IMG/VR virus record: IMGVR_UViG_3300008113_000094
Location: 1-44,911 of that record
Source of the DNA: a virus
Length of the DNA stretch: 44,911 nt
Strand: one strand, 5' to 3'
In this document: piece after piece, positions 37,491-44,911 of the stretch
Position numbering within the stretch: the stretch's first letter is position 1
Layout: each line of letters begins with the position of its first letter
Made by a program: the position numbers and the translations under genes
Notes under the pieces: generated by a model
Told to the model about the DNA's origin: nothing
The model's input: only the letters and a program-made list of their open reading frames with translations
Database searches by the model: none

Positions 37491-38975
37491 ATGTTATGTA
37501 AATTAATTATTAAAGACGAAGTAAACGTCAAGTGTGAAGGTTTGGATTTGGCAACTAGAAAAAAGCTAGTTGATAAATTTAAATACGAAATCCCTGGCGC
37601 ACGGTATTTGCCAGCAGTCAGACTAGGAAGGTGGGATGGAAAAGTATCCTTCTTCCAACTTGGCGGCAGTACCTACATCAATCTACTGCCAGAGATTATT
37701 CCTTTTTTAGACAGCGAAGGGTATGATGTTGAGGTTGCTGACCTCAGAGACTATTCTAATAAATTTGAATGGGAACCAATTACAGAAGATACCTTTGCAG
37801 ACCGTACCTGGCCAGTTGGGCATCCCAAAGCCGGTGAACCTATCATGTTGCGCGACTACCAAGTTGAAATAGTTAATGGCTTTTTGCAAAATCCGCAAAG
37901 TGTGCAAGAAGTGGCTACCGGTGCTGGCAAAACAATTATGACCGCGGCACTGAGTACAATGGCTGAAAGATATGGACGTAGCATTGTTATTGTTCCAAAC
38001 AAAGATCTTGTCAAGCAAACAGAAGCAGACTATCGTAATTTGGGATTAAACGTGGGTGTGTACTTTGGAGACCGCAAGGAGTGGGGAAAGACACATACTA
38101 TTTGTACCTGGCAAAGTTTGAACGTGCTATTAAAAAACACACAAAATGGCACAGCAGAATGTACCATTGGTGAGTTTATTGAAGGTGTGGTGTTGGTAAT
38201 GGTGGACGAAGTTCATATGGCCAAGGCCGATGCACTTAAATCTTTATTGACTGGAGCATTTGCTCAGATTCCTATACGCTGGGGATTGACTGGAACCATA
38301 CCCAAAGAAGATTATGCACAGGTCAGTATTTTTTCTAGCCTTGGTCCAATTGTTGGAAAACTAGCGGCCAGTGATCTACAGGATGCAGGACATCTTGCAC
38401 AATGCCATGTAAATGTAGTACAATTGCAAGACTATGTTGAATACAAAGATTACCAAAGTGAACTAAAATATTTGGTCACAGCATCAGAGCGTGTGGCATA
38501 TTTGGCTCGTCTGATAGAAAAAATCAAAGAAGGCGGAAACACATTGGTATTGGTAGACAGGATTGAAACAGGCAAGATGCTACAAATAGAATTGAGTAAT
38601 CTTTTTAGCTTACTAAAAGATAAACCAGACGTGGCATTTATTTCAGGAAACATGAAGGCTAACGAACGCAAGGAAGAATATGACGATGTTGCAACATCTA
38701 GTAAAAAGATTATTGTGGCGACTTATGGTGTGGCCGCTGTGGGTATTAATATCCCTAGGATTTTTAATCTGGTTCTTCTGGAACCCGGAAAGAGCTTTAC
38801 AAGGGTTATACAAAGTATTGGGCGAGGCATTAGAAAAGCAGAAGACAAAGACTTCGTACAAATCTGGGACATCACATCGACGTGTAAGTTTGCAAAGCGT
38901 CACCTTACTAAACGTAAAGCCTTTTACAAGGAAGCGAATTATCCCTTTACAGTGGAAAAAATTGAATGGAAGTAA
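37491..38975 (+). CDS. uvsW: UvsW-type helicase
   Basis: 494 residues (T4 UvsW 587). Superfamily 2 motifs: Q-motif region MLRDYQ, motif I EVATGAGKT (140-148), motif II VDEVH (238-242), motif III LTGTIP, motif IV region TLVLVDRIETGKML, motif V VATYGVAAVGIN and motif VI VIQSIGRGIRK. UvsW unwinds branched DNA and R-loops, shifting replication from origin- to recombination-dependent mode. N-terminal residues 1-110 form the DNA-binding domain typical of the family. Confidence 0.92.
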   Translation: MLCKLIIKDEVNVKCEGLDLATRKKLVDKFKYEIPGARYLPAVRLGRWDGKVSFFQLGGSTYINLLPEIIPFLDSEGYDVEVADLRDYSNKFEWEPITEDTFADRTWPVGHPKAGEPIMLRDYQVEIVNGFLQNPQSVQEVATGAGKTIMTAALSTMAERYGRSIVIVPNKDLVKQTEADYRNLGLNVGVYFGDRKEWGKTHTICTWQSLNVLLKNTQNGTAECTIGEFIEGVVLVMVDEVHMAKADALKSLLTGAFAQIPIRWGLTGTIPKEDYAQVSIFSSLGPIVGKLAASDLQDAGHLAQCHVNVVQLQDYVEYKDYQSELKYLVTASERVAYLARLIEKIKEGGNTLVLVDRIETGKMLQIELSNLFSLLKDKPDVAFISGNMKANERKEEYDDVATSSKKIIVATYGVAAVGINIPRIFNLVLLEPGKSFTRVIQSIGRGIRKAEDKDFVQIWDITSTCKFAKRHLTKRKAFYKEANYPFTVEKIEWK

Positions 38976-39238
38976 CAATAGACTTAGAAGATGAGATCTT
39001 AAATACTCATGCCAAACAGATGTGTTCAGAAATTGACGCTTATATATTGTTTGACATGTTGACTCAAATAGGTTGGCACAAAGTAGTATTAAGTCAATTC
39101 AGTGATCGACCCAAGCGGCTGGTTGATATCATGCATTGGTGCGAACAAAATATTAAAAGACCATATGAACACAATAGGTGTACATTTGTGTTTGAACATG
39201 CAGAAGATGCCACATTCTTTAGTTTAAAATGGTTATAA
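38966..39238 (+). CDS. Small conserved protein after uvsW
   Basis: 90 residues, starting 10 nt inside the end of uvsW. MEVTIDLEDEILNTHAKQM and WCEQNIKRPYEHNRCTFVFE are distinctive; I recall short proteins of this kind beside uvsW in T4-like phages. Function unknown. The 81-nt gap that follows contains no gene. Confidence 0.7.
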   Translation: MEVTIDLEDEILNTHAKQMCSEIDAYILFDMLTQIGWHKVVLSQFSDRPKRLVDIMHWCEQNIKRPYEHNRCTFVFEHAEDATFFSLKWL

Positions 39239-39319
39239 AGAGTGTGGTATCACAAGTATAGACACATGGCAATGTTGCTTGCGTGTTAAAAGATATGAAT
39301 AAAGAATGGATAAACTAAA

Positions 39320-39823
39320 ATGAGAATATTGACAGTAGAAAACAAAGCATACGAAATGAATGAGATACCAGACGAAGTCGACGACTTACGATTTTGTGTA
39401 TTAGACAACAGCGATCCCAAGAACCCAGATTATTTTTTTATTCCTTTAATCTTTTTAGAAAGTTTTAACAGCCCTGCACTTGTATTAAAGATCGGTAATC
39501 AAATAATTAAGATGCCTGTGGATTGGCATGTTTTAATTGGTGAGAAGGACATGGGCGACTTGGAAATGGTACCGCTAACCAGTATCAATGATCGTGGGTT
39601 CAGTGTGTTTGCTTTTAATCCCATTGGCTCTTTTAGGCCAGAGTTTTTTCCAATTGAAATAGTTGACATTTATCAAGATGTTAAATGGTATTTTCCCAAA
39701 CTCAAACCTGGACAGTTTTTGGCAGTGCCGCTTGAAAAAGGAATTGACAAACCACTGTGTGCATTTTTTGTCAATGATGTTAACAGGCAAAGCGAAGTAG
39801 TCGATTACAGTAAAGTATGGTAA
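39320..39823 (+). CDS. Conserved T4-like phage protein of unknown function
   Basis: 167 residues, beta-rich. DYFFIPLIFLESFNSPALVL and GNQIIKMPVDWHVLIGEKDMG are strongly patterned segments that I associate with uncharacterised proteins of large T4-like phages. No catalytic motif. It overlaps the FkbM methyltransferase start by 7 nt. The role cannot be inferred from sequence. Confidence 0.7.
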   Translation: MRILTVENKAYEMNEIPDEVDDLRFCVLDNSDPKNPDYFFIPLIFLESFNSPALVLKIGNQIIKMPVDWHVLIGEKDMGDLEMVPLTSINDRGFSVFAFNPIGSFRPEFFPIEIVDIYQDVKWYFPKLKPGQFLAVPLEKGIDKPLCAFFVNDVNRQSEVVDYSKVW

Positions 39824-40563
39824 CATGGATGAACAAGGAACAACGCAACCAAAGAGATTTTAATCTTTGGTTCGTGGAGTTTTGTCAGTGGGTAAAACAA
39901 GTTTACCCTGGCCAATCCAATTGGATTGATATAGGCACCAGCAAAGGCGATACCGTTGCCACAATGAGTTTGGCAAATCAATCAGGATTTGTTTTTGGAT
40001 TTGAACCAGACCTGCATGCATTTGAAATTTGTCAACGCAGATTCTCTGACGCAAAAAATGTTTTAATACACAATGTTGCCTGTTATAAAAATACAGAATC
40101 ACAAAAATATTACAGCGGCGAACATTTGCCCGGATATGGATTTATTGGACTAAGTCCTTTGCTATCTGATAAACAGCAAGCGGCCAGTTTGACTGGCATG
40201 CAATCATCAATGATAAAACCAATTGTGCTTGACAATGAATTTGAATCTAACTCATTGCCTGTTAAGTTAATCAAAGTTGATGCAGAAAGCAGTGACTTCC
40301 CAATATTGCAAGGCGCCCGGCAGATTTTAAAACAGGATAGGCCAATTGTTATTTTTGAATTTTGTGGCGACATTGGTACAAAGGCACATGGGTACACAGC
40401 AGAAGAATTTTTTAACTTCTTTGACCAATTAAATTATAAATTGTTTACAGCAATTGGTGGATTAGATAAATCATTTATACAATCTCATTGGTCGCAGTAC
40501 ACTGAACAGCTAAAAGATATAATAGCAATACCGGTAGAGATTTTTAATGAACAAAATATTTGA
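39817..40563 (+). CDS. FkbM-family methyltransferase
   Basis: 248 residues. WIDIGTSKGDTVATMSL (motif I), VFGFEPDLHAFEICQRRF and LIKVDAESSDFPILQGARQI are the hallmark blocks of FkbM methyltransferases, followed by IVIFEFCG. These usually methylate sugar hydroxyls of polysaccharides or glycosylated products. It is separate from the glycosyltransferase cluster, embedded between replication genes. Overlaps the next gene by 17 nt. Confidence 0.85.
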   Translation: MVTWMNKEQRNQRDFNLWFVEFCQWVKQVYPGQSNWIDIGTSKGDTVATMSLANQSGFVFGFEPDLHAFEICQRRFSDAKNVLIHNVACYKNTESQKYYSGEHLPGYGFIGLSPLLSDKQQAASLTGMQSSMIKPIVLDNEFESNSLPVKLIKVDAESSDFPILQGARQILKQDRPIVIFEFCGDIGTKAHGYTAEEFFNFFDQLNYKLFTAIGGLDKSFIQSHWSQYTEQLKDIIAIPVEIFNEQNI

Positions 40564-40801
40564 AAGTCCCGACGGAGGGAACACAGTATATTCCAGAAAC
40601 ATAGGACAAGATCCTAGAGAAAGAGAACTAGTAGGACATAGCAAGCCAGACCCAAGGACCGAAGACGGTCGCCCGTTGCACGTACACATTGCAGAAAATA
40701 AACTATGGGGAAACATACGCCGTGCGGCCAGGACCGATCCTGCTTTACAAGCAGAGCTAGATCGTGTTATAATGTTTTATTATTTGAGTGTTAAAAAATG
40801 A
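40547..40801 (+). CDS. Small conserved protein
   Basis: 84 residues. FESPDGGNTVYSRNIGQDPR is a motif I recall from short T4-like phage proteins between uvsW and replication genes. The C-terminal half is helical (NIRRAARTDPALQAELDRVI). Overlaps the preceding gene by 17 nt and the following gene by ATGA. Unknown function. Confidence 0.7.
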   Translation: MNKIFESPDGGNTVYSRNIGQDPRERELVGHSKPDPRTEDGRPLHVHIAENKLWGNIRRAARTDPALQAELDRVIMFYYLSVKK

Positions 40802-41271
40802 CAGTAGATAAATTAAGTATTGCCAATGAAATGTTGGCCTTTGATCGAAAGGAAAGAGACTTCTATGACAGTCTTACCAACGAAGAAAAGAAAAAGTTTA
40901 GCCCATTCTTAATGATACGTTGGGGCAGTAGTGTACAAGGTAGTCCGGAATTGGAAAGCTACTATCTAATCAGCGCCAATGAAAGACTAAACAGGGATTT
41001 TTTTGAAATCAGCACAAAAGAACATAAAAAGTTACAGTGGTTGCTGGCAACTACTGTAAGCCCTGGAATGGGTAAACAGTATCACAAGTGGATTTCATTA
41101 AAGAAAAAAGAATCATCGGAAAGTAAAAGTGCAAAGTTTCTTAGAGAGATGTATCCGCATTTTAGAGATGACGAAATTAATTTAATGTTATCAATTAATA
41201 CAAAAGACGACTTAAAACAACTGGCCAAGAAATATGGATGGGACGACAAGCGAATTAAAGCAGAGCTATAA
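40798..41271 (+). CDS. 62: Candidate clamp-loader small subunit (gp62-like)
   Basis: 157 residues, fully helical pattern. Order of features resembles gp62 by eye: an early KFSPFLMIRWGSS block, ISANERLNRDFFE, LQWLLATTVSPG, a basic linker KWISLKKKESSES, then FLREMYPHFRDDEINLMLSI and a final Lys-rich helix. T4 gp62 (187 residues) forms the sliding-clamp loader with gp44, which is not seen in this window. Confirmation would need a profile search. Overlaps the next gene by 38 nt. Confidence 0.5.
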   Translation: MTVDKLSIANEMLAFDRKERDFYDSLTNEEKKKFSPFLMIRWGSSVQGSPELESYYLISANERLNRDFFEISTKEHKKLQWLLATTVSPGMGKQYHKWISLKKKESSESKSAKFLREMYPHFRDDEINLMLSINTKDDLKQLAKKYGWDDKRIKAEL

Positions 41272-41944
41272 ATGTCGCTATTGCGAAAAAGAGTTTCGCA
41301 AGGAATCTACTCTCACGGCACATTTGTGTGAAAACAAACGCCGCTGGCAGCAAGAAAAAGACACAGGAGTGCAGTTAGGGCTCAAATCCTATCTGCGATT
41401 TTATGAATTTTCACAAGGCAGTGCCAAATTAAAATCTTACGCAGACTTTGCAAGCAGTCCTTACTATAGTGCCTTTGTCAAGTTTGGAAGATATGCTCAG
41501 GATGTCAGAGTAGTAAATTTTTCCAGTTATCTTGATTGGCTTTTAAAGAATAATAAAAAATTAGACTTTTGGTGCAAAGACAGTTTGTATGAACAATGGT
41601 TATTGGAATATCTTAAAAAAGAAGCTGTCCAAGATGCCCTGGAGCGAGGCCTAAATGAGATGCAACTATACGCAGATGCACACCCCGAACTCAACAATGG
41701 CTTTAAAGATTACTTTAAATACGGCAACAACAATAGGATATGTCATCACATTGTGACCGGGCGTGTAAGCCCATGGATTGTGTTTAACTGTGATACCGGA
41801 GTTGAGTTCTTGGATGGACTGGATGATGGACAGATAACCATGATACTGCCATGGATTGAGCCAGACCATTGGCAACGTAAGTTTAAAGATTATTTGGCCG
41901 ATACCGAATGGGTCAAAGATATATTAACAAAGGCCGGCTTGTGA
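41234..41944 (+). CDS. Zinc-finger protein conserved in T4-like phages
   Basis: 236 residues. Residues 12-35 carry a C2H2-like finger (YKCRYCEKEFRKESTLTAHL then C), with Cys14, Cys17, His30 and Cys32. The rest (GLKSYLRFYEFSQGSAKLKS, ASSPYYSAFVKFGRYAQDVR, DTEWVKDILTKAGL) matches, from memory, an uncharacterised family of aquatic T4-like phages. The finger suggests nucleic-acid binding. The start lies inside the gp62-like gene; no better start is in frame. Ends with a GTGA overlap. Confidence 0.75.
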   Translation: MDGTTSELKQSYKCRYCEKEFRKESTLTAHLCENKRRWQQEKDTGVQLGLKSYLRFYEFSQGSAKLKSYADFASSPYYSAFVKFGRYAQDVRVVNFSSYLDWLLKNNKKLDFWCKDSLYEQWLLEYLKKEAVQDALERGLNEMQLYADAHPELNNGFKDYFKYGNNNRICHHIVTGRVSPWIVFNCDTGVEFLDGLDDGQITMILPWIEPDHWQRKFKDYLADTEWVKDILTKAGL

Positions 41945-42165
41945 TCGAAGTAAATATCATGTATAAACAGCCGACTGAAGTTTTAGAAATAGTACAAGAA
42001 TTAAGATCCATTGGTCTCAAACAAGGTCAAGACTTTGATTTTGCATATCACAAAGAAGTGTGGGATGGGTTTAGATCCGAGCCTATTAGAGAACGTCAGA
42101 CAGTTTTTATTTTTTACCGAGAAGAACTAGCCACTTGGTTCACTTTAAAGTACCAGACAACATGA
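41941..42165 (+). CDS. Small conserved protein
   Basis: 74 residues if begun at the GTG overlapping the previous stop, or 68 from the ATG at 41959. QELRSIGLKQGQDFDFAYHK and TVFIFYREELATWFTLKY are distinctive and familiar from T4-like phages. Function unknown. Coupled by ATGA to the DnaE-like gene. Confidence 0.7.
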   Translation: MIEVNIMYKQPTEVLEIVQELRSIGLKQGQDFDFAYHKEVWDGFRSEPIRERQTVFIFYREELATWFTLKYQTT

Positions 42166-42755
42166 ATTTTAACAGCGACATTGACATTGATTTTGGTGAC
42201 CGACAACAAATATTAAATTTGTTACAGCATCATCCTGCAGGCATTATACGTGATGGTAAATTGATCAAACATAATACTGGCGTGTATTTTACAGACATAC
42301 CAACAGATCCAATGACTGGTATAGCCAGCTTGGACCACGATCAAGCAACTGATAGAGGATATGTTAAACTAGATTTTCTTAACGTTGGGGTGTACAATCA
42401 AGTAAGGTCAAACGAACATTTGGATCAACTGCTGTCACACGAGCCCTTGTGGGATTTGTTGTATCAAAGAGAATTTTGTGCTCAGTTAACTCACATAAGC
42501 AACCACTACGATACGCTGATAAAGATGCCCGAGCCGGTGGATAGTATTCCCCGCTTGGCCATGCTGTTAAGCATAATCAGGCCAGCCAAACGTCATTTGA
42601 TTGGTAAAACTTGGAAAGAAGTAGCAGAGTCTGTTTGGGAAAGACCCACAGACGACAGCTATTATTTTAAGAAAAGCCATGCAATTGCTTATGCACATCT
42701 TGTGGTAGTTCACATGAATTTAATTTGTGAACAAGTCAGCTACGGGTTCAGCTGA
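42162..42755 (+). CDS. Miniature DnaE-like protein (DNA polymerase III alpha fragment family)
   Basis: 197 residues. It carries, in the right order but much closer together, sequence landmarks of family C polymerases: SDIDIDFGDR (Asp6, Asp8), like PDxDxDF with the first two catalytic Asp; KHNTGVYF, like KHAGGVVI; GYVKLDFLNV (Asp71), like VKxDFLGL with the third catalytic Asp; IIRPAKR, like FRPGPL; and YYFKKSHAIAYAHLV (167-181), like GFNKSHSAAYALV. About 900 residues of a normal DnaE are missing, including PHP, most of the fingers and the DNA-binding domains. Processive polymerisation is unlikely. A regulatory, mimic or primer-end role is possible. Start overlaps the previous stop. Confidence 0.6.
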   Translation: MNFNSDIDIDFGDRQQILNLLQHHPAGIIRDGKLIKHNTGVYFTDIPTDPMTGIASLDHDQATDRGYVKLDFLNVGVYNQVRSNEHLDQLLSHEPLWDLLYQREFCAQLTHISNHYDTLIKMPEPVDSIPRLAMLLSIIRPAKRHLIGKTWKEVAESVWERPTDDSYYFKKSHAIAYAHLVVVHMNLICEQVSYGFS

Positions 42756-43134
42756 TAACTTTTCTGACCAGTGTAATACTGCGTCTTTTACTGCGTTTTT
42801 GAGCAATTTCACGCAGACTAACATAAGGGCCGAATTTAATTTCCACGTCCTTGGTGTTCATGGTTTTGATACAAAATTTAAATTCTGTCCAACTGTCTTT
42901 TAAAAAAACATTGATTGGGATCAATCTGTTGCTTTCCCACCACCAAAGATCCCCTTGCTCTAAAAATTTTAACTTTTGATCAGCTGTTTTTAGTGCGCCA
43001 TAATCATAAATGGTGGTTATGAAGTTATCTACGTTTTGAATAATACCAATGTAATCATTTCCACCATAGGTTATATAGCTTATGAAAGGGTATTTGTTTA
43101 GTAATTGCTTGTAATGTTCTTCCACAGTTTCCAC
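42748..43134 (-). CDS. Conserved small T4-like phage protein
   Basis: 128 residues. LEQGDLWWWESNRLIPINVF and FGPYVSLREIAQKRSKRRSI are strongly conserved-looking blocks I recall from many T4-like phages, where this - strand gene sits between replication and structural genes. Basic C-terminus (KRSKRRS) may bind nucleic acid. It overlaps the mini-DnaE gene end by 8 nt. Confidence 0.75.
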   Translation of the reverse strand: METVEEHYKQLLNKYPFISYITYGGNDYIGIIQNVDNFITTIYDYGALKTADQKLKFLEQGDLWWWESNRLIPINVFLKDSWTEFKFCIKTMNTKDVEIKFGPYVSLREIAQKRSKRRSITLVRKVIS

Positions 43135-43161
43135 TAAATATGTTATTAAGACAATCCAAAA

Positions 43162-43680
43162 ATGATAACTGTCAAAGCATATTTATATCCAAATTCTGTC
43201 CAGGTCCAAGTTTTTGATCCTGACATTTTTACTGTGAGGAATAGAATCGTGTATAGCCGCCCCATAAAAGTTTACCAAGGGATTGATAATCCTGTCCAAG
43301 TACTGCTACGTAATCAAGAGCAGAAAAAAGTTGATATCAGCAATGGAGTTAGCCCGCAAACTCCATCTTACTATGTTGAAGCGGCCATACAGGACCCAGT
43401 CAATCACCTGACCATTGTAAAATATGATGTAAATTTTACAGATTATACAACAGGCAATGGAACATTTACAATTGAAAAAGCAGTAATTGATGATCTAGAA
43501 CAAAGACTATATCAATTGACATTTAGTATTGAAAATATTGACACAGGTGCTAAAAAACCTTTGTACATTGACGATAATTACGGCGCCCCATTGGATCTGG
43601 TAGTGTTACCAGGCTATTGGTCTGATCAAGCACCTGCTCCTGACATTAGTCAAAGCGTTGTTGATGGCGGAGTAATCTAA
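43162..43680 (+). CDS. Probable virion protein preceding the tail fibre
   Basis: 172 residues, beta-rich: MITVKAYLYPNSVQVQVFDP at the start, IKVYQGIDNPVQVLLRNQEQ, and a Pro/Asp-rich end. The pattern of a short N-terminal strand and YQGIDNP is shared with baseplate-proximal proteins of T4-like aquatic phages, in my recollection. TAATG coupling to the collagen-like fibre gene supports joint expression as structural proteins. Confidence 0.65.
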   Translation: MITVKAYLYPNSVQVQVFDPDIFTVRNRIVYSRPIKVYQGIDNPVQVLLRNQEQKKVDISNGVSPQTPSYYVEAAIQDPVNHLTIVKYDVNFTDYTTGNGTFTIEKAVIDDLEQRLYQLTFSIENIDTGAKKPLYIDDNYGAPLDLVVLPGYWSDQAPAPDISQSVVDGGVI

Positions 43681-44911
43681 TGACTGTAGCAAACACAAGA
43701 GTCACGCAAATATTACTAAAACGTGGCAATACCACAATTAGTAGCACTTATACCGGAACAAGAAGCGAATTAACCCACGACACTGGCTTGATTGGACTTG
43801 GTCCGCACAGTGTCAGAATACACGATGGCATTAATGCCGGCGGTACTGTGATTGCCAGCCAAGATTGGGTTACAGATACTATAGCAAATGCCGCGTTGGG
43901 CAACGTAGATTTGAGCTCGTATGCCACAATTACCTATGTTAATAATTCTATTGCTAACATTAGTATCCCCAGCACTTACAGCAACAGTAACGTAGCAAGT
44001 TATCTTGTTAATCTTAACAGCAACATAACCCCATCGGCAAATGCAGTTTATTCTCTAGGTAGTGAAACACACCAATGGAAAGACCTATGGGTCAGCAATG
44101 CAACTATCTATCTTAACACTGTTCCGCTCGGTCTTGACGCCACCGGAAATCTTACATTTGATGGTAACCCATTGGTAAGTTACGTCAATGGTAATTTAAA
44201 TGTTGGTGGCGATGTTGTAAATGTCTCCGGTATAACATCTGCAGATGCGACTACAGGTAATTTGCTAATAACATTTAGTGATGCCACCGTGATTGATGCT
44301 GGCTATGTTGTTGGACCACAAGGCAATCCTGGGCAAGACGGAGCACCGGGCGCAGATGGCGCACCTGGACAAGACGGAGCACCGGGCGCAGATGGCGCAC
44401 CTGGGCGCGATGGTATAGACGGAGCACCGGGCCAAAATGGTATTAATGGCACTAACGGTACTAATGGGTCCAAAGGCGACAAAGGCGATACTGGAGCACA
44501 AGGTGTTAGTGTAACACTACAGGGTACTAAGGCATTAATAGCAGATTTACCGCTAACAGGAAGTGCCGGGCACGGTTGGATTGTTACAGAAGGTGGCGGC
44601 AACTTATGGTTCTGGAACCTGACAGAAGGTGCGTGGAACAACATTGGACCTATTGTTGGACCGCAAGGTAGCAAGGGCGATAGTGGTGACAAAGGTGACA
44701 CAGGTGACACAGGCGAAAACGGCCTAGATGGTCGTAGTGCTTACGAACTTGCTGTATTAGGTGGGTTTGTAGGTACACAAGCAGAATGGCTACAGTCGTT
44801 AATTGGAGCACCTGGCGCACCTGGACAAGATGGAGCACCTGGACAAGATGGCGCACCTGGACAAGATGGAGCACCTGGACAAGATGGAGCACCTGGACAA
44901 GATGGAGCACC
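43680..44911 (+). CDS. Collagen-like tail fibre, 3' end outside window
   Basis: At least 410 residues, open to the window edge. N-terminal 1-210 begins with TRVTQILLKRGNT and has HQWKDLWVSNATIYLN, both typical of T4-like tail proteins. A first Gly-x-y block spans about residues 212-276. A globular insert with HGWIVTEGGGNLWFW follows, then a second Gly-x-y block, the well-known SAYELAVLGGF ... TQAEWLQSLIG linker, and a final (GAPGQD)n block that runs off the edge. Collagen blocks trimerise into rods. Long antisense reading frames here are artefacts of the repeats. Confidence 0.85.
   Translation, partial: MTVANTRVTQILLKRGNTTISSTYTGTRSELTHDTGLIGLGPHSVRIHDGINAGGTVIASQDWVTDTIANAALGNVDLSSYATITYVNNSIANISIPSTYSNSNVASYLVNLNSNITPSANAVYSLGSETHQWKDLWVSNATIYLNTVPLGLDATGNLTFDGNPLVSYVNGNLNVGGDVVNVSGITSADATTGNLLITFSDATVIDAGYVVGPQGNPGQDGAPGADGAPGQDGAPGADGAPGRDGIDGAPGQNGINGTNGTNGSKGDKGDTGAQGVSVTLQGTKALIADLPLTGSAGHGWIVTEGGGNLWFWNLTEGAWNNIGPIVGPQGSKGDSGDKGDTGDTGENGLDGRSAYELAVLGGFVGTQAEWLQSLIGAPGAPGQDGAPGQDGAPGQDGAPGQDGAPGQDGA
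44814..44911 (+). repeat. 18-bp tandem repeat coding for GAPGQD
   Basis: Five full units and a partial sixth of G-G-(A/C)-G-C-A-C-C-T-G-G-A-C-A-A-G-A-T, nearly identical at DNA level, continuing past the window. Such DNA-level identity suggests recent expansion by slippage, so copy number probably varies. Confidence 0.9.

Noticed and set aside
44265-44910. Three - strand frames of 78-135 residues
   Set aside because: They are Pro/Leu-rich mirror frames of the collagen repeats in the fibre gene.

Overview
This window looks like part of a large T4-like myovirus genome. The hallmark proteins are the terminase large subunit (gp17), gp32 single-stranded DNA-binding protein, UvsX recombinase, UvsW helicase, candidate UvsY and gp62 proteins, and a collagen-like tail fibre. 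Genes are tightly packed, mostly on the + strand, with ATGA or TAATG stop/start overlaps. The transcription signals are bacterial sigma-70 type boxes (TTGACA, 17 nt, TATAAT-like) plus a few T4-late-type TATAAATA boxes, so the host is a bacterium. The host cannot be named from the sequence. The two window edges cut a gene at each end.

Layout. 1-5775: structural and packaging genes (AT-hook protein, small conserved proteins, an HNH nuclease on the - strand, TerL, a conserved unknown). 5790-8959: gp32, UvsX, a small partner and a UvsY-like protein. 8946-10743: methyltransferase, a cytidylyltransferase-cupin fusion, and two tiny - strand genes. 12358-24275, with one outlier at 27547: a tRNA region of 28 tRNA genes, all with encoded CCA, together covering all 20 amino acids and including an initiator-type tRNA. 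The tRNAs are interspersed with small proteins, metabolic genes and long stretches without genes that fold into obvious stem-loops and look like structured RNAs. 24487-28880: an iron/2-oxoglutarate oxygenase, a radical SAM enzyme, a malonyl-CoA-decarboxylase-like protein, a dCMP deaminase and a probable virion protein. 28940-34488: methyltransferase, glycosyltransferases, nitroreductase and another oxygenase. 34491-36312: three tandem promoters driving an AAA ATPase and three tiny proteins, closed by a terminator. 36311-42755: a HARP-like protein, UvsW, an FkbM methyltransferase, a gp62-like clamp-loader subunit, a zinc-finger protein and a miniature DnaE-like protein. 42748-44911: a conserved - strand protein, a virion protein and the start of a collagen-like fibre.

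How the parts work together. The replication and recombination genes form a standard T4-type core. The complete tRNA set would let the phage sustain translation while host tRNAs are destroyed. The accessory genes (a standalone adenylating enzyme, NeuD/PglD-like acyltransferase, cytidylyltransferase-cupin, glycosyltransferases, three methyltransferases, six oxygenases of the H-x-D...H type, radical SAM enzyme) read as machinery that builds or decorates sugars or other small molecules, probably on cell-surface glycan or virion. That role is inference. The most novel-looking items are the structured RNAs between the tRNAs, the D-loop-expanded tRNA, an attenuator-like leader, the mini-DnaE protein and the minimal malonyl-CoA-decarboxylase-like protein.
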